Notes: a model not told the origin generated them from the sequence alone. 64,000 nucleotides of DNA from Gari tellinella (GCA_922989275.2 OV277856.1:90167038-90231037), one strand, 5' to 3'. Counted from the first letter of the stretch, positions 31,955-42,835 are shown. Program-made: numbers and translations.

Positions 31955-32135
31955 TACAGTCGAACTTCCATATCTCGAACTCGTTTAAGTCGAACATACC
32001 CGTATTTCGAAGTTAAAACGTTTTAACTTTGAAATATGGGTATGTTCAACTTAACCGAGCATGAAATAATGCAGTTAATGTGTCGAACTATGGGATAATT
32101 CGAGTTAAGCGAGTTCGAGATATCAAAGTTTGACC
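31955..32135. mobile_element. TA-flanked pogo-like palindromic MITE
   Basis: TACAGTCGAACTTCCATATC TCGAACTCG at the left; CGAGTTCGAGATATCAAAGT TTGACC at the right. A nearly complete internal palindrome (GAACATACCCGTATTTCGAA GTTAAAACGTTTTAACTTTG AAATATGGGTATGTTCAAC) fills the left half. The right CTG and TA have decayed. Related to 3009-3456. Confidence 0.65.
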
Positions 32136-33009
32136 ACATGTACATCTAATTACAATATCACTGTCTGTGCTGCACATTGTCAAACCTGTGTCATTGCTCA
32201 ATATAATATATACGGAACGTTTTTAAAATGCAAAAACCCTTTGACAAGTATACTGTCTTGTCGCTAGGGTAGCATGAGGTAATGTGGATCAGTTCTGCTA
32301 TGTTCAGCAAAACTCTGCTACAACAATTAATGCCTTCAACAAATCAAACTTGGATTAATAGAGTTTGACTGGACCGTATACCATCTTTTTATCTAATATG
32401 ATCAAAGACCATCAGACAAACAATTGAACAGATTTTCCACATTGTCATCATATTCCCCTGACACCATCAGCAGGTGGACACAGTGTATCTGCATTATAAA
32501 TGGCCCTAGAGCTGCATTTATGTAAAGAGTGACATCTGATTACCAATTATATTCTGCCCTTATGCCTATAGCATCCTTGTTCCAATTCTAGTGCACAGTG
32601 GTCACCAATGAAATCCATGACCATTAAGACTAATGCATAAAACCATATGACACCCATTTTAACCTAAATATACCTATAGATATTGCAATTAATTTTCCAT
32701 TCAGCACCATGTCAACTATTTCCTTATCAGAACATGAGGGTGATCTACAGACAGTTTCATTTTTGTCCATACAACAGAACATTCATATCAAATAGCAAAC
32801 AATATAAAACCTGATGAAACAAAAAATCTAGTCAATCATGATATGTGACACCAAATATTCCAGCTGGGTTTTCTCTTGGCAGTTTTCTATATTTTTGAAA
32901 CAACAAAATTTTAGAAGTATCTTATCAGGGATATAGCAGGTAGTCAACATCCACTTCTGGAGATGCTATTAGGTTTAGTTACTATTCTATTCACAACATA
33001 GTACATGGT
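32136..33009. other. Intron stretch, nothing recognised
   Basis: A+T-rich, no inverted repeat ends, no exon-like signals. A GCAAACAATATAAAACCTGA TGAAAC phrase near 32802 may be a remnant of a D/E-type hairpin. Confidence 0.4.
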
Positions 33010-33241
33010 TTAACCCATTACCCCATAAATATGGCTTTTTACGCCTCTAATTTATTCCTCCACTGAGGAAAATAGTTCCAACTTTATACAATCATGACTA
33101 TATAAAATGCAAAATATTTTCTATATCCTAGCAGATCATAGCTTAAAGCAAGCTGAAAGTAAAGCATTCTACTTAACTTTTAACCTGCTTTAAGTGGCCA
33201 CCTGTCTTCAAAACTAGATATAGGCTATGGGGTAATGGGTT
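33010..33241 (+). mobile_element. TTAA element family A (forward), right TTAA decayed
   Basis: TTAACCCATTACCCCATAAA at 33010; right end TATGGGGTAATGGGTTGA. The hairpin lacks its middle (AAAGCATTCTACTTAACTTT). Confidence 0.8.
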
Positions 33242-33584
33242 GAGCTTTAAACTGGCTGCTTTCATGTAGAACCAAAATAGTGCAGAAAGCTCCCTCATGG
33301 GCCTTCTGTCTTACTTTTGAAATTGATGAAGTTAGTACTTTTTTTTTCTGCATTACACCGCAACCAATCATCAGAGTATGTTGTCACATTCCCCTAAATA
33401 ATCATACTGAACATATGGCTGTATTGACAGCTGTTATGAAACAACAACCATCTGCCACTGCGGGTCTTTACAAAATAGCCCTAGGGCCATTACAGCCAAC
33501 TGAATATGGGCAATCTCTGACTGCCGTCCAGCAAATACCAATGCATGAAGCATATAATGACATATAATTTTTTTTTTTATAGGC

Positions 33585-33764
33585 TTCAGACAGGAGCCAG
33601 TGAACTGAACAAATCAAACAGTTTCTCCCTCTTTTCATCACCAAATCCTGCGGTGTCACTACTTATTAGAAGAGATAATTCTAACGAGTAGTGACACCAT
33701 AGGGTTTAATGCAGAAATAAAAAAATTTGTTTTAGAAATACTCCCGCTATCTGGAGGTCTGTAA
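33585..33764. mobile_element. Family C hAT-like MITE
   Basis: GGCTTCAGACAGG at the left, CTATCTGGAGGTCTG at the right. The core CACCAAATCCTGCGGTGTCA CTACTTATTAGAA pairs with TTCTAACGAGTAGTGACACC ATAGGG. Confidence 0.6.
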
Positions 33765-34140
33765 TGATCGACTGATGCTCACTACTCTGATGAAATTGGG
33801 CGCCCTCCAGCCAGCTATTGATGTAAATGTCACCAGACCAGCTAGCACTGTGCTAAGACAGGCTGTATAATTATCACTTCACTTCGGAGCAGACTTCTGG
33901 CACAACTAAGCCAACAGATCTCATGCTTACACGATAAATAATTGGTGCTATAATATTGATTTACTAAATCTGCTGGCATCTCTTGTTTTCTTCAAAGTAT
34001 CGAACAACCCCAAACTTGAAAAGAACAGTGTTATAGCAGTGATCTGATGATACAGTCCAACCTGTGTTGAGCAACCATTTAAAAGAAAATGCATGGAAAG
34101 CTATTATACCATTGTCCAATATGTATGCCTTTGTATGCCC

Positions 34141-34396
34141 TTAACCCATTACCCCATTGCCAATTTCTAATACTGGAAAAAGGTGACCACTTAAAGCAGG
34201 TTGAAAGTAAAGCAGAATGTGCCTTGTGGTGCATTCTGCTTTACTTACAGCCTGCTTTAAACTTCCAGCTGTTAGAATATAGATTTTTTTTCGAATCATT
34301 GTTTAATATTCACAACTGTATGAATTGGAACTATTTTCTTCAATGGAGGGATAAATAAGAGGCGTAAAAAGGCATATTTATGGGGTAATGGGTTAA
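34141..34396 (-). mobile_element. TTAA element family A (reverse), nested in another A
   Basis: TTAACCCATTACCCCATTGC at 34141 to TTTATGGGGTAATGGGTTAA ending 34396. Hairpin CTTAAAGCAGGTTGAAAGTA AAGCAGAATGTGCC and complement at about 34192-34260. Confidence 0.85.
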
Positions 34397-34534
34397 TACA
34401 TTTTTCCACTGAAGGAGACAGTTCCAATTTATACCGTCATAACTATGTACCTTAATAAATACTTTCTATATGCTAGCAGAAAGGTAGCTTATAACAGGCT
34501 TTTAGGTGCATTCTGCTTTACTTTCAAACCTGTT

Positions 34535-34789
34535 TTAACTCTTTCCTCCATGAAACATGAAATGGACAATTCCAGTTTCCAATTTAGTCTAGTCCATTTC
34601 TGGCTTTTAGGGGTTGTTTGTGTCAATGTTTGGCATTACGACAAACAGTGAAGACCCTGATCAGAGGGCTCCTTTCGGAGCCCTCTGATCTGGGTCTTCA
34701 ATGTTTGCACAGGACAAGACAGTGTACTATTCACATGTACACTGTTTGAAAGTGATGCCTATATGCGGGACTAGGGTCCAAAGGGTTAA
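34535..34789 (+). mobile_element. TTAA element family B (forward), nested in family A
   Basis: TTAACTCTTTCCTCCATGAA at 34535 to GTCCAAAGGGTTAA ending 34789. Hairpin CAGTGAAGACCCTGATCAGA GGGCTCCTTTCGGAGCCC. Confidence 0.85.
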
Positions 34790-34840
34790 GGGATATCACC
34801 GTCTTCAAAACTAGAAACAGGCTATGGAATAAAGGGTTAT

Positions 34841-35350
34841 AACAGGCCACAGCTAAATGCAAAACAAAAGTAACATACTATCTTGTTGGATGATTGTAGT
34901 ACAAAAGTCCAGCTGTATTACCATTCAAGCAGAACATCGGACAAATATCTGGATTTACTTGGTGCCCTTATCAGCTAAAGCCAGCACATAAGTAATGCCT
35001 TCAAGTAGGCTGTATCCTAGGGGACTAGCGGTGTATCACATATCATGGAACAACAAGCACCAACCCATCTATCACTCAAAAGTATCCCAAGACACAAAAT
35101 GAGGCAATTCTGACTCACCAGTTTCTAGAATGATTTAGTCCATTTAGCTAGCGCTAGTCATAGTTGGGAGGTAATGAAGTGTTTAGCACGAGATTAATGA
35201 TTTTCAGCACAGGATTTCCTCATACCCTTATGTAAAGAAGGTTTCATTCATCACTCTACCAGAATGCTTTGTATCAGCTATTCAGTGTTTAATAGTTATT
35301 TACTATAAAACTGCAAGTTTTGTTTAGATGGCTCAGCAAGGCTTGATAAA
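34841..35350. other. Intron stretch, nothing recognised
   Basis: No repeat ends, no tandem structure, no exon-like signal noted. Confidence 0.4.
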
Positions 35351-37170
35351 AACAAGGGGTCCGGAATGGTCCTTAATCGCTCACCTGACAATGGTGACAT
35401 TAGGTTTGGTCAAGTGATTTCAGAAAAGAAGATTTGCCAATTTCACTGATGTTATAACCCTTTACCTGATAGAAGCACCTTTTAGCGCATTTTAATTTAT
35501 CCCTCCATCAAAGAAAATAGTTCAAGATTATACAGGCATGAACATGTACAATTAGAAATATTACTTATATACTAGCAAATAGTGACTTAAAGCAGGTTGA
35601 AAGTAAAGCAGAATGCGCATTAGGGCGCATTCTGCTTTACTTTTAACCTGCTTTAAGTGGTTACCTGCCTTCAAATCTAGAAACAGGCTATATGAGGTAA
35701 AGGGATAAGGAAAATCTGCCTCATCTAATGGCAGTCATGTCTTTTAAGCTAAGAAATTTATTTTGAGAAATCTGGTAGTGTCACCTATGAACTACTTTCA
35801 AATGATGAAAGTGGTTTTCAGACATTGTTTTCATTGAGAAAAACCTATTTCTAGCTCCAGTGACCTAGATATGCAATGGACCAGAACAATTTCAACAACA
35901 TTGGTATAGGACTTTAAGAAGTTACATTATGCCAAATATCAAATAGTTTAGAGAAGAAGTTGTGTGAAAATTTCACTACATAACTCTATTATGTAAAACT
36001 GTGAACCCCCCAGGTAGGATCATTTTTTACCCAAGGGAAATAATTTGATCATTCTTCATAGAGAACCTAAATATGATGCTATGTGCAAAATAACTAAGCA
36101 TGTTTAAAGATTCCACTATATAACCCCAGGCGAGGCAATTTTTTACCCATGGGGAAAAGCTTGAGAAACTTCATAAAGGACCTGTAAGTGATACTTAGAA
36201 TATATCAAATATCTAAGCTCTGGCCCTTGTTGTTTTTGATATGTTTGAAGAATTCACTATAAGACTCTATGTAAAACTGTGACCCCCGGGTGGGGCCATT
36301 TTTAACCCCAGGGAACCAATTTGAACAATCTTGATACGGAATCATGTAGTTGATGATTTGTCCAAAATATCTTTAGAAGTAAAGTAAACTATGCATGTAT
36401 GGTTTCAGACAAAAAATTGTTTAAAGTTTTCAATGAAAAATCTATTCTTAGCTCCTCAACAGTAACCCAAATATGCAACAGACCGGAACCATTTCAACAA
36501 TATATTTAAAGGACCTCTAGAAATTATTTCGGATTAAGTTGGAAGTTTGACTTCTGTGACCTTTACCTTTGACTCCACAAATCTAAAATATACATATTTA
36601 TATTCCTCTTAATAAGAGTATACCAAATAATTATAAAGTCCCTATCACTGGAGGATCAAAGGTTATTGCCATTTCAAATTTTTCACCATTTAACCCCTGT
36701 GACCTTGACCCAACATGTCCAAAACCTATATATCCATATACCTCTTAATATGGGCAATTAACACATATGACACGTATTGAGTGTCTATTGGTTATTTGGT
36801 TCGACAGTTATTGCCAACGTAAACGTTGCGAATAAACCTTTTGACCTGTGACCTTGACTTTCGACTTGACATATCTAAAGTATACATACTCAAATATTTT
36901 CTAAATTAGTCATACCAAATAATGAATATTATGAAGTCCCTATCACTTAAGGATCAAAGACTATTGCCATTTCAAATATTTGGCCTCTGCTGTGACCTTG
37001 ACCTTTGAAACAACATGCCCAAAACCTGCATATTCGTATATCTCTTCATATGGGCAACACATTTATGCCATGTTTTTAGTGTGTATTGGTTGTACATGTA
37101 GTTCAAAAGTTATGGATGTGGACAAACCTTCTGACAAACACAAACAGACAGGGGAAAAACAATATCCAAA
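35351..37170 (+). mobile_element. Helitron-like element with GTGACC-rich core (3' end unclear)
   Basis: Starts AACAAGGGGTCCGGAATGGT CCTTAATCGCTCACCTG, homologous to the 5' ends at 7202, 11054 and 25242. The core holds diverged repeats: CTATTTCTAGCTCCAGTGAC C..GGACCAGAACAATTTCAACA (35849) and CTATTCTTAGCTCCTCAACA G..GACCGGAACCATTTCAACAA (36441); and CCTGTGACCTTGAC..TCCAAAACCTATATATCC (36705) with its partner near 36987. It peters out in ACAAACACAAACAGACAGGG near 37137, without the hairpin/CTAA end. A family A element is nested at 35452-35708. Confidence 0.5.
35452..35708 (+). mobile_element. Family A element (forward), nested; target ATAA
   Basis: GTTATAACCCTTTACCTGAT AG at the left and GAGGTAAAGGGATAAGG at the right. 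Hairpin ACTTAAAGCAGGTTGAAAGT AAAGCAGAATGCGC with complement at about 35582-35659. Both flanks read ATAA rather than TTAA, so either both mutated or an ATAA/TTAT target was used. Confidence 0.75.
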
Positions 37171-37359
37171 TGGACTAGATTTAATTGAAATCTGGAATTT
37201 CAGGGGTCACCAGGTTACAGGAAACTTTTCCAATGAATCTTTTATCACATTGGAAAGAAGCTTGAATTGGCATTTCTATAGATAGGTTAGACTGAGAAAC
37301 CAGAGAAGGGCTAAATTTAAACTAACATGAGTCAAAAAGAGAGTAAAATGTGTGGGTAG

Positions 37360-37430
37360 CTAAATGGCTGAGTGGACCAACATTTAGCATTTTTACCTAG
37401 ATAAACCACCCACTCAAAGATAAGGTTGAA
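37360..37430 (+). other. Possible tRNA-like (SINE head) segment
   Basis: TGGCTGAGTGG (37365-37375) fits the Pol III A box and AAGGTTGAAAG near 37423 is a weak B box 50-60 bp later. The D and anticodon arms cannot be folded convincingly by eye. Chance match or SINE remnant. Confidence 0.2.
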
Positions 37431-37699
37431 AGATAACTGCATCGCATTTGATGATTCCTTACAAATGGAAACCCACACAAAGTAGTATATTTTCATTTCC
37501 CTTTTTAAAATGTTTGTTTAATGTAAATAATTGTGTGTGCATACGGTGCTGCAGACACATAAACATACCTTCTATAGCTAGTAAAGTCATGCCAGTCAGT
37601 AGTCACATGTTCAAATCTACCAATACAATAGCTTTTCAAACATGCTGTGTGTACAATATCACCTCTTTTGACTGATATACAAGTAAGACAGTATGGGGT

Positions 37700-37806
37700 G
37701 TTAGACAGGCGACAGCTTAATGCACAGACAAAGCAATGAAGAAAGCTCCTATAAGAGCATTTTGCTTTGCTATTGACCTGAATAAAGCTGTAACCTGTCT
37801 TCAGAA
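37700..37806. mobile_element. Family H hairpin core
   Basis: GGCGACAGCTTAATGCACAG AC..AAAGCTCCTATAAGAGCATTTTGC..GAATAAAGCTGTAACCTGTC. Stem imperfect, ends not visible. Confidence 0.5.
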
Positions 37807-38104
37807 CGGACATTAAGACAAATTTTGAATGTCACTTAAGACAGGGAACACTCACAGTGTATCTTAATTATGCATATATCATATGCATAGCTGCATGCTA
37901 TGTTATCTGTTTTGTCAGTGAGCTAATTAAATGTATCTTTAGCCTTGCTTGTAGTAATTACATTATGGTGTATGGGTATAATATCCTTTAGCCCCCAACA
38001 TAGTGCAGTAAGATTATCTGCAGTTAATAACTAAATATATACAAGCATGCTTATGCTTAGCGGACATTCTTTGAAGAAGCATGCATGAAGCTCAAAGCTC
38101 TCAT

Positions 38105-38182
38105 AGAACAGGTTTTTGCTCAATGCAGGACAAAATAAAGCAGAAAGGAGCTTTCTGCTGTTACCTTTATTAATCCACAGGG
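38105..38182. mobile_element. Family H hairpin core (decayed)
   Basis: CTCAATGCAGGACAAAATAA AGCAGAAAGGAGCTTTCTGC TGTTACC; the right half is partial. Confidence 0.4.
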
Positions 38183-38222
38183 AGTATATTGAAAACATCC
38201 AATAAATTGTCAGTGTCTCTTC

Positions 38223-38426
38223 TTAACCCTTAGCCTGCCACTCACGACTATAGCTCCATATGCAAACAGCTTGGATCCGGATGAGACGCTGAGTAACTCG
38301 GCGTCTCATCCGGATCCAAGCTGTTTGACACTCGGACAACATTTTCAGCAACTTTGAAGCACTTTGAAACTTGAAGCAGATGAGAAATATAGCAGACGAC
38401 AATTTATTTGGCGGGCTAAGGGTTAA
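38223..38426. mobile_element. TTAA element family D, intact type copy
   Basis: TTAA at 38223-38226 and 38423-38426. The inverted ends CCCTTAGCCTGCC and GGCGGGCTAAGGG differ from those of A and B. Hairpin CAAACAGCTTGGATCCGGAT GAGACGC with GCGTCTCATCCGGATCCAAG CTGTTTG at about 38264-38328. Length 204 bp, non-coding. Confidence 0.85.
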
Positions 38427-38606
38427 CCCTTTACTAAACTACTGATGAAAATCATCTCTCCATGACAATTATACAGGGTTTGGTGGAGATATTAGGAGTT
38501 TGGTTATTTCAAAATACTGTATCCTCCTTCATTTCAGCTACGATTCATCTTCTTTTGAGTGGGCAGTTTGACTGTTTCATTCATAAGTCAATATTATATA
38601 ATGTGT

Positions 38607-39727
38607 TTAACCCTTTTCCCCATAAAAACACCTTTTTACACCTCTAATCAGTCCATTTAAGAAAATGGGTCCAATTTATACAGTAAAATAAATTATACAG
38701 GGTTAGAAATTAGCTAAAAATTACACTTGCATTTTTTTGCGAGTGACTTTTGAACTTACTTGCAAATGCAAAAACTACTCGCGAAAGTCAAACTGTCATT
38801 CTGAACATATATGTTTTAACTTTTAACCCGACACAGACGTGTAGAAATCAAATACGATCTACCTACACTTCGTGTATTTCATAGTTGTACATTTGTGGTT
38901 ACAGCTGACAAGGGATATAAGATCTTGATTTTCGTATCTATGTGTACATACTGTACATACCAAAGGAGTATTTTTCTTACATTTTTTAATATTGGGGAGA
39001 ATGCATGCTGTATGCACTATGCAGACCGCACACGATTTCATTACTCGAAAATTAGGTCAAGTTTAGATTGCCAATCCGTCCACGATACAAACCTTTTTTT
39101 CACTGGTCGTATATTTCAGGGCTGTGGTTAATAAACAGTATGTCACAGTAGAATTAGAAGTATACTTGTACTTGTGCGAGTCTTGCCTCGTCTTTGAAGA
39201 ACGGTTTCGGTTGTTGAGTGATAAGAATTGTTTACACATCGGAACTCCGAAGTAGCAAAGTGCGCGTTTCATTAGCCAATGAGAATTGGGAAAGCCCGTC
39301 ATTACGTCATATTCTTACAGACAAAAAAGAGGTTGAAACTGCCCGAGAAGCTATGTTTGGCTTACGAAAAGTATTCGCTTGTCTACTCGTCTATTTCCGC
39401 CACTCGAAATGTTACGGAATAGACCGAGCATAGCCTTACAGACGCTATACTGTGTTTAGCTGTCCGAAAAACCGTACTTGCATTTTTTTGCGAGTTTGTG
39501 GAAAAATCACTTGCAATTTACAAATTCCACTCGCATTTTGCGAGTATGCGAGCTTAATTATATTCGAACCCTGTTATATGTCAGAAATATTTTCTATATT
39601 CTATCAGATTTTAGCTTAAAGCAGGTTGAAAGTAAAGCCTTGGGGTGCATTATGCTTTACTTTTATCCTGCTTTATACTGGTCACCTATCTTCAGAACTA
39701 AAAAAAGACTATGGGGAAATGGGTTAA
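38607..39727 (+). mobile_element. TTAA element family A (forward), host of a hAT-like insertion
   Basis: TTAACCCTTTTCCCCATAAA at 38607 and ATGGGGAAATGGGTTAA ending 39727. The left arm is interrupted just after CAATTTATACAGTAAAATAA ATTATA; the arm resumes with TGTCAGAAATATTTTCTATA TTC and the hairpin (about 39614-39674). Confidence 0.8.
38698..39573. mobile_element. hAT-like element, 876 bp, 5-bp duplication TTATA
   Basis: Ends CAGGGTTAGAAAT and ATATTCGAACCCTG are inverted. TTATA lies at 38693-38697 and 39574-39578. Both subterminal regions carry ACTTGCATTTTTTTGCGAGT and further ACTCGC/GCGAGT repeats (38724-38790 and 39475-39552), a typical transposase-binding layout. Interior frames (38895-39131, 39218-39433) show no recognisable domain, so it is taken as non-autonomous. 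Confidence 0.75.
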
Positions 39728-40100
39728 TTTGATACACTTGCAAATGAAGAAGCAAGATAGTGTCTTTCAACACTAGGAACTGCTAAATTAGGACAAACTT
39801 GAGCTTTCTCCATCATTTTCATTATTATTTTAACTTGGGTATATGACACAACTTAGCATGCTCCATGAATAGCAAATTTCCAGATTAAGTAAACAGCCTC
39901 CCAAAAAATAAAAAATGAGAAACTATATATAGTACAAATGTACTGTTTCGTTTCGTTGGAGTCATATGCGAAATTGATTAAAACTGAATATACATAATTA
40001 TTTCTGTCATGGTATCAATTAGGCACTGACACAGTTTATATGACTACTATTTTGTTCTTCCATTTCTTCCCCTCGAGTCATTATGAAAAAAAGTAAATAA
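39728..40100. other. Intron stretch, nothing recognised
   Basis: A+T-rich sequence before the pentanucleotide satellite. No element ends or exon-like signals seen. Confidence 0.4.
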
Positions 40101-40129
40101 GTATTGTCAACTCTATTTACTATGCTAAC

Positions 40130-40345
40130 TAGTATGCATGTATGTATATATGTTTTGTGTGGTATTGTTTTGTATTGTATTGCATTGCATTGCATTGCAT
40201 TGCATTGCATTGTATTGTATTGTATCGTATCGTATCGTGTCTCATATTGTATTGAACTGTATTGCATTCAAATATGTGTATATGTATATATGAGTATGTA
40301 GGTATATGTATATATGTGTTGGTGTGTATGTTCATATTTATCAAA
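40130..40345 (+). repeat. Microsatellite: (TTGTA/TTGCA)n then (TATG)n-like
   Basis: TTGTA, TTGCA and TCGTA pentamers run from about 40158 to 40268, with five consecutive CATTG units in the middle, followed by TATATGTATATATG-type tetranucleotides to about 40330. Frames read in both directions here are low-complexity artefacts. Confidence 0.85.
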
Positions 40346-40643
40346 TATATAATTATGTAGATAAATGTATTTTGGAAACTTGGGTATATTTTGTCACTTC
40401 AGTTGTTAAACATTTACATTTGTATATTGAATATGTTATATGTCAGGGGCCGGTGGCCTACATCATGAATAAACATTGTTGTTGTAAAAATATAAGCAAG
40501 ACAATTTAATATACTGACAAAATCAACAAAATCTTGAATACATGTATTGTAATGGCTGAATTTCTCTTAGTTTAGAATGTACATGAAACCAATATTTACT
40601 TAAGTCCTCATTTAATCTTTTGAAATACTCCTACACAAAATTT

Positions 40644-40857
40644 TTAACCTGCCAACCCTTACAAAGTTGAAATTTTCAAATGGACATTTGCACTGAAAAT
40701 AAATGAAATTTTTTTAGGACTCTTATATATTTCCGGTTGGAAAAAACTTGAAAATGATTACAAGCAGTGAAGACCCTGATAAAAGGGGCTCCTTTGATCA
40801 AGGTCTTTACAGTTTGCTAAGAAAACATATACCGTTTTTTCTCACAACAAGGGTTAA
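40644..40857 (+). mobile_element. TTAA element family G
   Basis: TTAACCTGCCAACCCTTAC at 40644 and ACAACAAGGGTTAA ending 40857. Decayed hairpin CAGTGAAGACCCTGATAAAA GG..TGATCAAGGTCTTTACAG. Confidence 0.6.
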
Positions 40858-41198
40858 GATATTAGAAATCACCTAGACAACCAAAAAGCAAGGACCTCAG
40901 ATACCTTGACAGAAATCTGTTATGAAGAAATCGAGGTCAATATTAAGCGTCACCTCTCTACTTTATGAAATACTCCATGTTGAACTGCACTCAAACCTGT
41001 ATGAACCCCTTTCTCCACATAAAGGCATGAGTAGACACCTCTATGATGATGATGATGACCTGTGTTGATATACGCATTCAAATTAAGAAGAAATGTAAGC
41101 AGAAAGCTCCAAAAATAGATTTTTGATTTTCTTTCATTTTGATTTTAAGCAGCCACCTAGCTAAGCTTAACTAGGCTGCCTTAAACAAATAAGGGGTC

Positions 41199-41292
41199 CA
41201 CTGTGGCCTAGTGGTATAGTCACTGTGACTTACATCACTAAGTTCCTCACTGCTGTGAGATTGAATCCCAGAGTTAGGTCATTCAAATTTTT
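41199..41292 (+). mobile_element. tRNA-derived SINE head or tRNA-like insert
   Basis: TGGCCTAGTGG (41204-41214) is an exact Pol III A box and GATTGAATCC (41259-41268) a one-mismatch B box, 45 bp apart as in tRNA genes. GTGAGATTGAATCCCAG resembles a T arm but without full pairing, so it is not called as a functional tRNA. It lies at the truncated left side of a family A copy. Confidence 0.5.
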
Positions 41293-41653
41293 CATATGGG
41301 AAAAAAAATATTTTCTTTATCCTAGCAGATGCAAACTTGAAGCAGGCTGAGAGCAAAGCCAATGTGCTGTAAGGCTCATTCTGCTTTACTTTCAACCTCC
41401 TACAGTGGAGAATCTGTTATTCTTTCCCAATAAGCGCGTTTACGCTTAAACTATTATTTGCAGTGCAAATAGTTTGGAGCCAGATCAGACGCCGGGTAAC
41501 ATGAAATATCAGAATTGTCCAAAAGTTGCACTTTTCAACATTTTAGTGTTTTGCGTTTGCGTTTCGTTTCGTTTAAACGGGAAAGAATAACAGATTCTCC
41601 ACTGTATAAGTGGTTACTTATCTTCAATACAAGAAACAGGGGTAATGGATTAA
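41293..41653 (+). mobile_element. Family A element (forward, 5'-truncated), host of a TA MITE
   Basis: ATATTTTCTTTATCCTAGCA G, then the hairpin (GAAGCAGGCTGAGAGCAAAG..TGCTTTACTTTCAACCTCC). Interrupted at 41401-41606, resumes TAAGTGGTTACTTATC, ends GGTAATGGATTAA. Confidence 0.7.
41401..41606. mobile_element. TA-flanked MITE with 26-bp inverted ends
   Basis: TA at 41401-41402 and 41605-41606. Ends CAGTGGAGAATCTGTTATTC TTTCCC and its perfect complement. The interior contains a D-type phrase, GCAAATAGTTTGGAGCCAGA TCAGACGCCGGGTAAC, and GTTTGCGTTTCGTTTCGTTT. TA duplication and CAGT ends fit Tc1/mariner. The perfect ends suggest a recent insertion. Confidence 0.8.
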
Positions 41654-41845
41654 AGTAGCAACATTGATAATGGTACAATTATCAGTCCTTGAGACCAACT
41701 TGATGACCATGTAAATATTTACACTATATCTGGTAAAACATACATCAGTCTATGAGATTACCAAGGCCAAACTAATTAACAGCAACACTAATGTTAACCA
41801 ACCATTCCTTGAAGTACATGTATTAGTGACAATCTCTAAACAGGT

Positions 41846-41935
41846 GTTAAATTACTGCTTAATGCTGGATTGAAATACTTCAGAAAAGCTCCTATAGCTT
41901 TCTACATTGTTTTTATCCTGCATTAAACAAGGCTG
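41846..41935. mobile_element. Family H hairpin core
   Basis: CTGCTTAATGCTGGATTGAA..AGCTCCTATAGCTTTC..TTTTATCCTGCATTAAAC. No ends assigned. Confidence 0.45.
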
Positions 41936-42432
41936 CTCATGGGTCCTCATTTGAATGGTCACTCACTAGAAAGTTGACTGTATTTCTATCATAAGAACTG
42001 GACTTAATTCTTCACAGACTAATATCAGAGGTACAGTCTACATTTCTGAGACTCTCAATTAATGAGGTAATGATGACATTTCCTTGGATTTCACCACACC
42101 ACTACAGTAGACACTGCCGACTGGTTGACTGCAATCAATATTGTATTTCAAGAAACAGCCATTCTTGGCTCTAGTATTTGTCAATTCAGCATTTTATTGT
42201 CATCTCTATTTCTTGCAGCTATTGCTGGTATCCTGGTATTTAAACATTGAGTCAGTAACACGTGGTATATATATGCATGAAACAAGGATATCAGCAACTG
42301 GTTGAACCTATTCTCCAATAAAGACATCTTTTCAAGCCTTTAACTTTACCCCACAGACAATTTAAGTCTTTACCAATGCTTTTATCCTGTCTTAATAATT
42401 GAGCTAAAGGAATATTTTCCTAATGTTGACAC

Positions 42433-42668
42433 TTAACCCATTACTCCATAGCCTATTTCTAGTTTTACAGGTGACTGCTAAAAGCAGGTTGAAAGTAAAG
42501 CAGAATGCGCCTTACTTTCAACCTGCTTTAAGCTACCATCTGCAAGGATATAGAACAAATTTCTTAGGCTACATACTGATAGTCATGAATTTATAAATTG
42601 AAACTTTTTTATCAGTAGAGGAATAAATTAGAGGTGTTAAAAGGCATATTTATGGGGTAATGGGTTAA
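42433..42668 (-). mobile_element. TTAA element family A (reverse)
   Basis: TTAACCCATTACTCCATAGC at 42433 to TTTATGGGGTAATGGGTTAA ending 42668. The hairpin is shortened to AGCAGGTTGAAAGTAAAGCA..CTTTCAACCTGCTTTAAG. Confidence 0.85.
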
Positions 42669-42744
42669 AGAGCTCCTATAAATAGCTAAAAAGTCTATTA
42701 CAATTACTCAAAAAAATAATAATGGACCATGTTAATTTTAAAGA

Positions 42745-42835
42745 CGGGTAGTATGATGAAAGTAGAGCAGAAAGCTCTCTAAGGAGCTTTTTTCTTTATT
42801 TTGCTTTTATTTTTAGCAATATCTAACCTTAAACA
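42745..42835. mobile_element. Hairpin core related to family H
   Basis: GATGAAAGTAGAGCAGAAAG CTCTCTAAGGAGCTTTTTTC TTTATTTTGC; decayed, no ends. Confidence 0.4.

Larger units (their letters stand above)
34101..34840 (+). mobile_element. Family A element (forward) hosting two TTAA insertions
   Basis: Left fragment 34101-34140 (CCATTGTCCAATATGTATGC C..) resumes at 34397 (TACATTTTTCCACTGAAGG) after a nested A element, continues to TTTCAAACCTGTT, is interrupted by a nested B element, and resumes at 34790 (GGGATATCACCGTCTTCAAA ACTAG) to AATAAAGGGTTATAA. Both insertions used TTAA sites internal to family A: the one after ACGCC and the one at the end of the hairpin. Confidence 0.75.

Noticed and set aside
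40019..40344. Overlapping frames on both strands rich in Tyr, Ile, Asn and Cys
   Set aside because: Produced by the TTGTA/TTGCA and TATG microsatellite.
41199..41292. Functional tRNA gene
   Set aside because: A and B boxes are present, but the acceptor, D and anticodon arms do not pair; SINE head is the better reading.
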